Shown: one piece after another, positions 37,008-45,063 of the stretch | Position numbering within the stretch: the stretch's first letter is position 1 | Layout: every line of letters starts with the position of its first letter | From: an uncultured Myxococcales bacterium | GTDB lineage: Bacteria > Myxococcota > Myxococcia > Myxococcales > Myxococcaceae | Direction of reading: 5' to 3' | DNA: 64,000 nucleotides | Assembly (NCBI GenBank): GCA_937980205.1 | Contig: CALJKW010000053.1 | Span: 39,959 to 103,958 of the forward strand | The notes under the pieces: generated by a model | The model's input: the letters and a program-made list of their open reading frames with translations, nothing else | Databases searched by the model: none | What the model was told of the DNA's origin: nothing | Made by a program: the position numbers and the translations under genes

Positions 37008-38575
37008 CAGCGCCCCGTCTTGATTTCCAGCGGCTTGCCGCCCCCGCCCGCCTTCTTCTTCTTCGCGAGCGTGAGCGACACCACCGGCGACGAGTCGGCC
37101 GTCAGCGTCGTCTGCATCGGCTCGTAGCCGTCGTGCGTGAGCTTCATCAGCGCCGGCAGCTGCGCCGGGTCGATGGAGAGGTCGAGCGGCGTCATGCCGC
37201 GCGGCACTCCGGCGATCTCCACCGTCGCGCCGGCGGGCTCGCTCTCGACCTTGAGCGCCACCTTGGCCGGAAGAGGTGGTGTCGGGTCGGTGCCCCCGCC
37301 GACCTGCGTGTCCGGCTTCTTCGGAGGCGGAGGCTGCACCACGACCGGCCCGTCGTCTTTCCGCGACGCGAACCACGCGGCGCCGCCGGCGAGGCCGAGC
37401 GCGAGCACGGCGACTCCGATGAAGACGGGAGCGCGCGAGCCCTGGGACCTCGCCTCTTGATCGCGGCGCACGGCCTCGGTGTGGGCGCGCGCGGTGGCGG
37501 TCATGCCGCCGAGCTCGGCCGCTCCGCCGACGACGGCGCTGCCGCGGCGCGAGCCCTGGCTCGGCGCGGGAGTCGCCATGCCGCCGCGCGGGCCGAAGCC
37601 CTCGATGTCCGAGTCCGGCGGCAGCTCGTCGAGCTTCGACGGATCGGCCAGGTCGGCGATCTTGTCGGCGTACAGCTTCTGCATGAACGTCGCGAGGTGC
37701 GACGCGGAGGCGGGGATCTGCGCCTTGAGGCAGTACGCCTCGATGGCCTCGCGCAGCTCCTGGGCGGTCTGGAAGCGCTGGTTGCGATCGCGCGCGAGCG
37801 ACTTGAGCACGATGGCGTCGAGGTCCGGAGGCAGCTGCGTGTTCAGCTCCGACGGCTTCGGAACCTGGCAGGCCTTCACCAGGCGCTGGCTCATCACGTC
37901 GCTGTCGCCTTTGAACAGCCGCTTGTCGCAGAGCAGCTCCCACAACACGATGCCGAGCGCGAACACGTCGGAGCGGCCGTCGAGCTCTTCGCCCTCGGCC
38001 TGCTCGGGGCTCATGTACGGGAACTTGCCCTTCAGCACGCCGGTGGCGGTGTGCTGCGCGCGGCCCGCGGCCTTCGCGACGCCGAAGTCGATGAGCTTCA
38101 CGCCGCCGTCGAAGCCGACGAGGATGTTCTGCGGCGAGATGTCGCGGTGCACGATGCCGAGCGGCTGGCCCTGATCATCGCGCGCCATGTGCGCGTAGTG
38201 CAGGCCGGCGGCGGCGTCGGCGATGACGCGCAGGATGACGCCGACCGGCAGCTTCTGCCCGGAGAGCCGCGCCTTCTTCTCGACGCGGCGCACGTCTTCG
38301 CCCTGCACGTACTCCATCACGACGAGGTGCTGGCCGGCCTCGGCCTCGACGTCGAAGATCTGCGCGACGTTCGGGTGGTTGAGGCGAGCCGTCAGCCGCG
38401 CCTCGTCGAGGAACATCGTGAAGAACTCTTCGTCCTCGACCAGGTGCGGGAGGATTCGCTTCAGCACCACGAGCTTCTCGAAGCCCACGCCCTTCTTGCG
38501 GGCCAGGAACACCTGACCCATGCCGCCGGCTGCGAGCTTTTTGAGCAGCTCGTATCGACCAAAGTTGATGGACAT
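37007..38575 (-). CDS. Membrane Ser/Thr protein kinase with PEGA domain
   Basis: 522 residues from ATG 38575. Kinase domain about 7-280: LAAGGMGQVFLARK, VVLKRILPHL, catalytic loop GIVHRDISPQNILV, DFG in LIDFGVAK, and KFPYMSPEQ. A juxtamembrane region of about 100 residues is rich in Ser, Arg and Gly. One membrane helix (about 385-405, VFIGVAVLALGLAGGAAWF) leads to a Pro-rich linker and a PEGA domain (ESEPAGATVEIAGVPRGMTPL). PEGA domains are extracytoplasmic and often bind surface structures. It is translationally coupled to the zinc-finger membrane protein downstream. Confidence 0.94.
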   Translation of the reverse strand: MSINFGRYELLKKLAAGGMGQVFLARKKGVGFEKLVVLKRILPHLVEDEEFFTMFLDEARLTARLNHPNVAQIFDVEAEAGQHLVVMEYVQGEDVRRVEKKARLSGQKLPVGVILRVIADAAAGLHYAHMARDDQGQPLGIVHRDISPQNILVGFDGGVKLIDFGVAKAAGRAQHTATGVLKGKFPYMSPEQAEGEELDGRSDVFALGIVLWELLCDKRLFKGDSDVMSQRLVKACQVPKPSELNTQLPPDLDAIVLKSLARDRNQRFQTAQELREAIEAYCLKAQIPASASHLATFMQKLYADKIADLADPSKLDELPPDSDIEGFGPRGGMATPAPSQGSRRGSAVVGGAAELGGMTATARAHTEAVRRDQEARSQGSRAPVFIGVAVLALGLAGGAAWFASRKDDGPVVVQPPPPKKPDTQVGGGTDPTPPLPAKVALKVESEPAGATVEIAGVPRGMTPLDLSIDPAQLPALMKLTHDGYEPMQTTLTADSSPVVSLTLAKKKKAGGGGKPLEIKTGR

Positions 38576-38599
38576 CGAGGGTGGCGGGACCTTAGCGCG

Positions 38600-39358
38600 T
38601 CAGGACTTCAGCTTGTAGCCTGACCTCAACAGCACGTAGGCGGTCGCGGTTCCACCGACGGCGACGGTCATGAGCAGCGCCGCGCCGGTGAGCGTCGCGC
38701 GCTGATCCAACCCGAGCATCCCCGCGCGCAGGCCCTCGACCATGTGCACGACCGGGTTGAACAGCGAGAGGGTGCGGAACGGCTCGGGCAGCCCGCGCAC
38801 GTCGTAGAAGACGCCGCCCAGGAACGTCAGCGGCAGCATGAGGAACGTCGGGAAGAAGTTGATCTGCTCGAACTTCTCGGCCCACAGCCCGGCGAGCAGG
38901 CCGAGGATCGCGAAGACGTACGCGGAGAGCAGCAGGAAGAAGAGCGTCGCGGCCGCGTGCACCGCGTGCGCCTCGGTGAACAGCAGCGCCGCGAGCCACG
39001 TGAGCACGCCGACGAGCAGGCCGCGCACCATCGCCCCCGTCACGAAGCCGATCAGCAGCTCGCGCGCGCCGAGCGGGGCCGCGAGCAGGTCGACCACGGT
39101 GCCCTGAATCTTGGTGATGAACAGCGAGCTCGACGAGTTGAGGAACGAGTTGTTCGCGACCCCGAGGAACACGAGCCCCGGCACGATGAACGAGATGTAC
39201 GGGATGCCCTGCACCTCGCCGCGGCTGCCGACGGTGTAGCCGAACACCAGGAAGTACAGCGTCGTGCTGACGAGCGGCGACGCGACGGTCTGCCCCGGCA
39301 CGCGCAGGAAGCGCTTCACCTCTTTCTTCAGCAGCGTCCGCGTCCCGACCCAGTTCAT
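38600..39358 (-). CDS. ABC-2 type transporter permease, YadH-like
   Basis: 252 residues from ATG 39358, overlapping the upstream stop by four bases (ATGA). Six helices. It follows the YadH/NodJ pattern closely: FLRVPGQTVASPLVSTTLYF, PYISFIVPGLVFLGV, LLAAPLGARELLIGFV, LPLTFLGGVFYDV and LFNPVVHMVEGLRAGMLG. It would form the membrane channel of an exporter, and drug, lipid or polysaccharide export is known for the wider family. No ATPase gene adjoins. The best partner in the window is the YadG-like ATPase at 56999..57907. Confidence 0.92.
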   Translation of the reverse strand: MNWVGTRTLLKKEVKRFLRVPGQTVASPLVSTTLYFLVFGYTVGSRGEVQGIPYISFIVPGLVFLGVANNSFLNSSSSLFITKIQGTVVDLLAAPLGARELLIGFVTGAMVRGLLVGVLTWLAALLFTEAHAVHAAATLFFLLLSAYVFAILGLLAGLWAEKFEQINFFPTFLMLPLTFLGGVFYDVRGLPEPFRTLSLFNPVVHMVEGLRAGMLGLDQRATLTGAALLMTVAVGGTATAYVLLRSGYKLKS

Positions 39359-40137
39359 GGCTGCTCGAAGCAGTAGAGGCGAGCCATCGTGCCGCAGCCC
39401 GCGTCGACTCCGGTGCTGAGCCACTGCACCGCCGACGTCGCGCTGCCGACGATGCCGGCGCCGGTGTTGGAGGACCACGTCGAGCAGTTGGCGCCGGTCG
39501 TGTTCACGTTCGAGGCGCCCGTCCATACCGCCGGGTTCGACGCGACGAGCGTGCCGTTCTGGTCGCGGTTGATCGGCGCCGGAGGGAAGGCCCCGAGCGA
39601 CGCCTTGGTGGCGAAGAGCACCGTCGTCGTCCCGTTCAGCACCCACGGCGACGCGTCGGCCAGGCGGCTCGACGGCGTCTGGCCTGCGGCGCCGGCGATG
39701 AGCGCCTTGAAGTTGCCGGGCAGCGAAGCCGCCATCGCCGCGTTGGAGCAGTAGCGGTCGGCCCCCGCCGCGCCCGGCGCGCCGGACGAGATGAAGTTGC
39801 CGGTGAAGCGCCCGCTCGTGACGAACACGACGCTCGGCCGCGGCACGCCCGCGTCCGGCACACCGCCGTCGAAGCCGGCGTCGAGCTCTCCGGCATCGGC
39901 GGCATCTCCGGCGTCGGGCGCGTCTCCAGCGTCCGGGCTGTCCCCCGCGTCCGCGACCTCGCCCCCGTCGACGTCTCCGCCGCCGGCGCCGCCGGCACTT
40001 CCGCCGGCGCTGCCACCTGCGCCGCCGGCGCCGCCTCCGGCCATGCCGGCGTCGACCGGCACGTCACAGATGTCGTCGCACGTGACGAGCGTGCAGCGCA
40101 CGAACGCCAGCGCGAGGAGAACGGCGAGGCGCTTCAT
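39355..40137 (-). CDS. Secreted protein with Asp/Gly/Ala-rich linker and DUF1554-like lectin-fold domain
   Basis: 260 residues from ATG 40137, which overlaps the upstream stop (ATGA). Signal MKRLAVLLALAFVRCTLVTC; the Cys at 15 or 20 could be lipidated, although the lipobox is weak. A low-complexity linker (about 30-95) is built from Gly-Gly-Ala and DAGDxPDAGD units. The C-terminal domain (about 100-260) has VVFVTSGRFTGNF, GADRYCSNAAM, GNFKALIAG, NCSTWSS and a final LYCFEQ, matching the DUF1554-type fold found in surface proteins of myxobacteria and leptospires. A binding role is likely. Ligand unknown. Confidence 0.82.
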   Translation of the reverse strand: MKRLAVLLALAFVRCTLVTCDDICDVPVDAGMAGGGAGGAGGSAGGSAGGAGGGDVDGGEVADAGDSPDAGDAPDAGDAADAGELDAGFDGGVPDAGVPRPSVVFVTSGRFTGNFISSGAPGAAGADRYCSNAAMAASLPGNFKALIAGAAGQTPSSRLADASPWVLNGTTTVLFATKASLGAFPPAPINRDQNGTLVASNPAVWTGASNVNTTGANCSTWSSNTGAGIVGSATSAVQWLSTGVDAGCGTMARLYCFEQP

Positions 40138-41714
40138 GGAGGACACACGCGGGTCGCGTACACGTCGGACGGCGACGTGCGCGCGCCGCGGCTGACGACG
40201 AAGAACATGGTGTCGCCGTCGGACCGCACGACCGGCGCGTACGCCGCGGAGTCGATCGGCGCCACCAGACGAACGCGGAAGCTCGAGGCATTGAGCTGGA
40301 CGCCGAAGAAGATGGTCGACATCTCCGTCCAGCTCGCGACGACGGTGCCGGGCGCGAGCGGGACGGCGGACGCGCTGTGAATCTGCGCCGGCATGTTCGG
40401 GGCATCCTTCACCGTGACGCGCGTGCCGGCATCCCAGAGGTCCTGCGAAAACACCACGCGGCTGTAGCTGAGGTTCGGGAAGAAGGGGATGTTGACCGAG
40501 TCATCCCAGACGCCGACGAGCTCGCCGGTCGGGTGCGAGATGATCGACGCGTTGGCCCCCCACGAGATGTGGCCCTCGCGCGGCGGGCCGACCACGCGCA
40601 GGGTGCGCACGAACGAGAACGTGCCGCCGTCGCCGAAGTCGGTGAAGCCGCGGAACGTCGCGACGTCGCCAAGGTCCGACACGTTCGCCTCCGAGACGAC
40701 CTCGGTGATGCGGCCGCCGTCGGGCAGCTCGTTCAGCTCGACCGCGGTGGGCGAGCCCCCGTCCGCCGGCCAGGTCCACGCGCGCGCCCGCGTGTTCGCC
40801 ACCGCGCGCCAGCCCGCCGTGAAGGTGCCGTCGGCCGACGCGCCCGCGCGCAGCGAGCCCGAGACCTCGGCGCCCACCGGCACCGGCGGGAACGTCGGCG
40901 TGCCGTCGACCAGCTTCACGAGCTGCAGCTCTCCGCCGCCGTCGGTCGGGTCGGCCCACGCGGCCCACACCGTATTCCCTGCGCTCGCCGCCGCGAGCTG
41001 GATGCGCGACGAGCCGCCGCCCAGCTTCACCGGCCCGAGCACCGGCTGCAGTCTGCGGTCGTACGCCGCGGCCCAGACGTCGGAGCCGCCGGCATCCGGG
41101 TACGCGTAGACGACCGCGAAGCCCGCGTCCCAGCCGAGCACCTCGAGCTCGCCCACCGTGCGAAGAATGCGCAGCATCGCGATGCCGTCGGTGTTGCCGT
41201 CGCAGTCGTTGTCGAACGTGTCGCAGGTGCGCTCGAACGGCTCGTAGTTGGGCCCGTAGTCGCTGGGCATGCACGCCTGGAACTGGCCCGCGACGCACGC
41301 CTGCACGCGCCCCGCACAGACCCCGGCGTTCATGCCGCACGCGGGGGAGTCTCCGAGGGAGACGTCGTCGGTGACGCCGTTGCAGTCGTTGTCCTTGTTG
41401 TCGCAGAGCTCGGCGACCGGCTTGCCCTCGCCGAGGCAGCTCGCCCACTGGCCCTGCATGTTGCAGCGCTGAACGCCGGGGGTGCACTCGCCCTTGCCTC
41501 CGCCGCACGGGCGCTCTTCGCCGGGCCGGCAGTCGCAGGCGCCGGGCGCTTCTTCCGGGCGGCAAAAGCCGCGCTGGCAGACGTACGGAGTCGGGCACGC
41601 GTCGTCGGGGCCGCAGCGCACGCTGCAGTCCTGCAGCGTGGGGGAGTACGGACACGCGGTCAGGAGCAGGACGACCGCGAAAAAGGAGCCTGTCCCCTTC
41701 TTCAGAACCTCCAT
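40134..41714 (-). CDS. MopE-like surface lipoprotein
   Basis: 526 residues from ATG 41714, 13 bases inside the end of the upstream gene. Lipobox LLTAC. Cys-rich N-terminal region (about 25-75), including CGPDDACPTPYVCQ and a CDCRPGEERPCG segment. Two MopE-type repeats follow: CDNKDNDCNGVTDD and CDTFDNDCDGNTDG, whose acidic loops suit Ca2+ binding. The remaining 340 residues are beta-rich and Asp/Gly-rich, without a known domain, ending VYATRVC. Probably displayed on the outer surface. It belongs to the seven-gene overlapping run and may pair with the TPR/PEGA-like protein before it. Confidence 0.88.
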   Translation of the reverse strand: MEVLKKGTGSFFAVVLLLTACPYSPTLQDCSVRCGPDDACPTPYVCQRGFCRPEEAPGACDCRPGEERPCGGGKGECTPGVQRCNMQGQWASCLGEGKPVAELCDNKDNDCNGVTDDVSLGDSPACGMNAGVCAGRVQACVAGQFQACMPSDYGPNYEPFERTCDTFDNDCDGNTDGIAMLRILRTVGELEVLGWDAGFAVVYAYPDAGGSDVWAAAYDRRLQPVLGPVKLGGGSSRIQLAAASAGNTVWAAWADPTDGGGELQLVKLVDGTPTFPPVPVGAEVSGSLRAGASADGTFTAGWRAVANTRARAWTWPADGGSPTAVELNELPDGGRITEVVSEANVSDLGDVATFRGFTDFGDGGTFSFVRTLRVVGPPREGHISWGANASIISHPTGELVGVWDDSVNIPFFPNLSYSRVVFSQDLWDAGTRVTVKDAPNMPAQIHSASAVPLAPGTVVASWTEMSTIFFGVQLNASSFRVRLVAPIDSAAYAPVVRSDGDTMFFVVSRGARTSPSDVYATRVCPP

Positions 41715-42811
41715 GACACCGCCCCCTCCTCCACCTGCACCGACTCGTCTTCCGGCGCGGACGGCTCGCCGAACAGCGTGACGACGACGAGGACGACGCC
41801 GACGACGAGCGCGGCGACTCCGACGGTCGCGAGCACGGCGGAGAAGGTCTGGGCCTGCTGCCCGCGCGACTGCGTCGCCTGCGCGGACATGTCCCACGTG
41901 CCGCCGTTCATGAACAACGTCGAGACCTGGCGCGCGGCGTTCTGCGCGACGAGGTTGAGGCCGATGGCGCCGCCGAGCAGCAGCACGCCGCCGCCGGCGA
42001 CTCCGATGCCGGCGCCGGGGAACTTGCGCTTCTGCTGCGCCACCACGATGCGGTCGAGGGCGACGGTGAGCTTGCGCTCTTCTCCCGCAGTGATGACGAC
42101 CTCGGTGCGCGCGAGTTGATAGCCGTCGAGCTCGGCGACGACCTGATGACCTCCCGCGGCCAGCGGCATGGTGAGGGGCCCGACGCCCGCGAGCGTGCCG
42201 TCGACGGTCAGCACCGCGCCGGGGGGAGCGCTGTCGACGACGAGCGTGCCCGGCTTCGCCGACGCCTTCTTCGGGTCGAGCTTCACCTTCGTCTGCGTGG
42301 CGGAGACGAGCTCGAGCGACACCTCGTCGACCTCGCCGGTGTCGCGCTCGGCGCGGAACGTGTGCTTGCCGGGTCCCACGAGCACGGGCTCGGTGAGCGG
42401 CGTGGTGCCGGCGGGCTCTCCATCGACGAGCAGCTTCGCGGGGCCGCCCTCGACGGTGACGGTGACCTCGGCGGTGAGCGAGCGGATCTGCTCGAGCTCG
42501 GTGGCGACGGCCTCGCGGCGGTCCTTCGAGACCTTCGCGCCGCCCTGCTCGAGGTACTGCTTGAAGGTGCGGACGGCGTCTCCGTACTTGAACAGCCGGC
42601 GCTCGCAGAGGCCGATGTTGAACAGCACCTCGTACGTCGGCTGCGCTTTCTGCGCCGCGCGGAACTCGGCGAGCGCGGCGGGATAGTTGCCCTCTTTGTA
42701 GAGCGCGACGCCGCGGTCGTAGCGGACGGCGGCCTCGGACTTCGGCTTCGCCGCTGCCCACGCCGTCGCGTTCAGGAGCAGCAGCAGCAGGAGAGAGCAG
42801 AGTCGCTGCAT
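41702..42811 (-). CDS. Exported TPR protein with PEGA-like domains and two C-terminal membrane helices
   Basis: 369 residues from ATG 42811. Signal MQRLCSLLLLLLLNATAWAA. TPR-like helices cover about 28-100 (YDRGVALYKEGNYPAALAEF, LFKYGDAVRTFKQYL). Two PEGA-like segments follow (about 122-160, AKLLVDGEPAGTTPLTEPV; and 185-225, PPGAVLTVDGTLAGVGPL). Two membrane helices lie at about 250-275 and 315-340. This layout is common in myxobacterial envelope proteins of unknown job. It is the first gene of the minus-strand run and the best place for its promoter, which I could not define. Confidence 0.87.
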   Translation of the reverse strand: MQRLCSLLLLLLLNATAWAAAKPKSEAAVRYDRGVALYKEGNYPAALAEFRAAQKAQPTYEVLFNIGLCERRLFKYGDAVRTFKQYLEQGGAKVSKDRREAVATELEQIRSLTAEVTVTVEGGPAKLLVDGEPAGTTPLTEPVLVGPGKHTFRAERDTGEVDEVSLELVSATQTKVKLDPKKASAKPGTLVVDSAPPGAVLTVDGTLAGVGPLTMPLAAGGHQVVAELDGYQLARTEVVITAGEERKLTVALDRIVVAQQKRKFPGAGIGVAGGGVLLLGGAIGLNLVAQNAARQVSTLFMNGGTWDMSAQATQSRGQQAQTFSAVLATVGVAALVVGVVLVVVTLFGEPSAPEDESVQVEEGAVSWRF

Positions 42812-42870
42812 GCGGCGCGCAGCGTATTCCAAGCCTGCGCGCCCCGCGCGACTTCCGACTTCCTACTGGC

Positions 42871-43317
42871 TCACGCCTCGCGGTGGGCCTTCTCCAGCTC
42901 CGCGACGTCGAGCTTCTGCATCTTCAGCATCGCGTCGACGACCGCCTTCACCTTCTTCGGGTTCGGGTCGGCCATGAGCTGCATGAACCGGCGGGGGACG
43001 ATCTGCCAGGCCAGCCCGAACGGGTCGTTGATCCACCCGCACATCGTCGGCTTCGAGCCCGCCGCGAGCAGCGCGTTCCAGTACCGGTCCACCTCGGCCT
43101 GGTCTTCGCAGTCGATGAAGACGGAGAACGCGTCGCTGAACTTGAAGTGCGGCCCGCCCTCGAAGGCCATGAACCGCTGGCCGCCGACGACGAACTCGGC
43201 CTGCTGCCCGGCGCGCATCAGCACCTTCGTGTCGGGGAAGACCTGCGCGTACAGCTTCAGCGCTGCGTCGAGGTTGTCGTTGAACATCAGGAAGGGGGTT
43301 GCCTTGTTCGTGCTCAC
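42871..43317 (-). CDS. VOC-family (PhnB/glyoxalase-like) protein
   Basis: 148 residues from GTG 43317, with GGAGGA upstream; the start overlaps the sigma-factor stop (GTGA). It has the PhnB-like two-repeat fold: TPFLMFNDNLDAALKLYAQV, GQRFMAFEGGPHFKFSDAFS, then WNALLAAGSKPTMCGWINDP and GLAWQIVP. Members are often misnamed 3-demethylubiquinone methyltransferases, and true activity is seldom known. It is the last gene of the ECF42 sigma unit, where small enzymes of this kind are typical targets or passengers. Confidence 0.9.
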   Translation of the reverse strand: MSTNKATPFLMFNDNLDAALKLYAQVFPDTKVLMRAGQQAEFVVGGQRFMAFEGGPHFKFSDAFSVFIDCEDQAEVDRYWNALLAAGSKPTMCGWINDPFGLAWQIVPRRFMQLMADPNPKKVKAVVDAMLKMQKLDVAELEKAHREA

Positions 43318-44570
43318 GTCGGACTCCTCCAGTTGGGGTTCACCCCAGACGTCGGAGCCGCCCCGATTTTCTCTACACGCGACAGCAGGTATTTCTTTTC
43401 CACCGTGCTGTCGGTGCCTTCGGCGGCCTTGCGGTACGCCTCGGCCGCCTGGCGCGCGTCGCCCGCCATCTCGAGCAGGTGCCCGCGGACCGCCTCGAGG
43501 CGGTGGTGCTGGGCGAGCACCTCGTCGGACGCCAGCGCCTCGAGCCGCTCGAGGCCGGTCTTCGGGCCGTGCACCATCGCGAGCGCGACGGCGGCGTTCA
43601 GCGACACCATCGGGTTCGGAGCCACGCGCTCGAGCACCCGGTAGAGCGCGAGAAGCTGCGGCCAGTCGGTGTCCTCGGCGCGCTTCGCCTCGTCGTGAAC
43701 GGCGGCGATCGCGGCCTGCAATTGGTACGGGCCGATCTGCCCCTTCGGCAGCGCCGCGCTGATGAGCGCGATGCCCTCGGCGATGGCCGCCGCGTCCCAC
43801 TTCGTACGGTCCTGCTCGTGCAGCGGCACCAGCTCGCCGGTCGCGGTGGTGCGCGCCGGCCGCCGCGCGTCGGTGAGCAACATCAGCGCGAGCAGCCCGG
43901 CCACCTCGGGCTCGTCGGGCAGCACGCGGTGCACGGCCCGCGCGAGCCGCAGCGCCTCGCCGGTGAGCTCCGAGCGCACGAGCTCTTCGCCGAAGCTGCT
44001 GGCGTAGCCCTCGTTGAACACCAGGTACAGCACGTGGAGCACCTGCCCCAGCCGCGACGGCCACTCGGTGGGAGCCGGCTTCTGAAAGGGCACGCCCGAC
44101 GCCTGCACCGCCTGCTTCGCGCGGCTGATGCGCTGGGCCATGGTGGCCTCGGAGACGAGGAACGCCTTGGCGATCTCGGCGGTGGTGAGCCCCCCGACGG
44201 CGCGCAGCGTCAGCGCGATGGCGGACGCCGGGGTCAGCGACGGGTGGCAGCACATGAACAGCAACAGCAGCGTGTCGTCGCCGGCATCGACCGCGGGCAC
44301 GTCGGCCTCGAAGTCGCGCTGCAGCTCGGCGCCGTGCTCGTCTTCGCGCCGGCGCCGCGCGTCGTCGGCGCGCGACTGATCGGTCAGCCGGCGGAACGCC
44401 ACCTGGATGAGCCACGCGCGCGGGTCGTCGGGCCGGCCGCGCGGCCAGGCCTGCGCCGCGGCCAGCAGCGCGTCCTGCACCGCGTCTTCCGCGGCGGCGA
44501 AGTCGCGGAAGCGCCGCAGCACCGCGGCCAGCACCTGCGGCGCGAGCTCTCTGAGCAGCTCCGGGTTCAC
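43314..44570 (-). CDS. ECF-type RNA polymerase sigma factor, ECF42 group
   Basis: 418 residues from GTG 44570, far longer than a minimal ECF sigma factor. Sigma region 2 is at about 5-75 (VLRRFRDFAAAEDAVQDALL, DPRAWLIQVAFRRLTD) and region 4 at about 105-160 (GLTTAEIAKAFLVSEATMAQRISRAK). The C-terminal 240 residues are the helical extension typical of this group (LYLVFNEGYASSFGEEL, GYLL-like helices, GHLLEMAGDARQAAEAYRKA). ECF42 factors lack an anti-sigma partner and sit beside DGPF/YCII-domain proteins, exactly as here. It probably drives its own operon from the site at 45037..45063. Confidence 0.95.
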   Translation of the reverse strand: MNPELLRELAPQVLAAVLRRFRDFAAAEDAVQDALLAAAQAWPRGRPDDPRAWLIQVAFRRLTDQSRADDARRRREDEHGAELQRDFEADVPAVDAGDDTLLLLFMCCHPSLTPASAIALTLRAVGGLTTAEIAKAFLVSEATMAQRISRAKQAVQASGVPFQKPAPTEWPSRLGQVLHVLYLVFNEGYASSFGEELVRSELTGEALRLARAVHRVLPDEPEVAGLLALMLLTDARRPARTTATGELVPLHEQDRTKWDAAAIAEGIALISAALPKGQIGPYQLQAAIAAVHDEAKRAEDTDWPQLLALYRVLERVAPNPMVSLNAAVALAMVHGPKTGLERLEALASDEVLAQHHRLEAVRGHLLEMAGDARQAAEAYRKAAEGTDSTVEKKYLLSRVEKIGAAPTSGVNPNWRSPT

Positions 44571-44612
44571 TTCAAGAGCGGGTCATACAGCGACCCGTCG
44601 CGAAGTGCGTCT

Positions 44613-44999
44613 TCAGACTTCGGGCGCAGAGCCGACGGGACGGATCTCGACCGGGAAGTTCATCGGCTGGCCGCCCGGGCCGGGAGCGGTCGAGATCTTC
44701 GCGGCGATCTCCTTCACGCGCTCGGGCGTCTTGCAGTCGAGGACCCAGTAGCCGGCGAGGAACTCCTTCGTCTCGGGGAACGGGCCGTCGGTGACGACGG
44801 CGCCGCCGGCCCCCGCGCGGACGCTCATCGCCATCTCGGGCGGAGTGAGGCCGCGGGCGTCGACCAGCTCCCTCGTGCGCTCCAGCTCGGCGTTGATGTC
44901 CTTCATGAACTGGACGTGGGCGCGAATCTCCTCGGGCTTCATCGTGCCGAACGAGCCCCAGCCCTTCGCCGTCGCGTTCATCAGCAGCATGTACTTCAT
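44613..44999 (-). CDS. YCII-related (DGPF-domain) protein of the ECF42 unit
   Basis: 128 residues from ATG 44999, with GAGGAGAG upstream. It has KYMLLMNATAKGWGSFGTM and the signature DGPFPETKEFLAGYWVLDC, which gives the DGPF name. These ferredoxin-like dimers are the hallmark neighbours of ECF42 sigma factors and may sense the signal or act as enzymes; neither is settled. It is the first gene of the unit, directly behind the TGTCGA promoter and 42 bases before the sigma gene. Confidence 0.93.
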   Translation of the reverse strand: MKYMLLMNATAKGWGSFGTMKPEEIRAHVQFMKDINAELERTRELVDARGLTPPEMAMSVRAGAGGAVVTDGPFPETKEFLAGYWVLDCKTPERVKEIAAKISTAPGPGGQPMNFPVEIRPVGSAPEV

Positions 45000-45036
45000 G
45001 GCGCTCTCCTCGTTGTGGGTGACCTTCCACCACGAG

Positions 45037-45063
45037 GTCGAAGCCGCCACCGTTTTCTCGACA
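45037..45063 (-). promoter_or_regulatory. Predicted ECF42-type promoter
   Basis: On the minus strand TGTCGA (45063-45058) is followed after exactly 17 bases by CGAC (45040-45037), about 37 bases before the DGPF gene start. TGTCGA at -35 with a CGA/TC-type -10 is the motif reported for ECF42 factors. Its place directly ahead of the sigma operon suggests autoregulation (inferred). It begins one base after the end of the upstream kinase gene. Confidence 0.65.
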
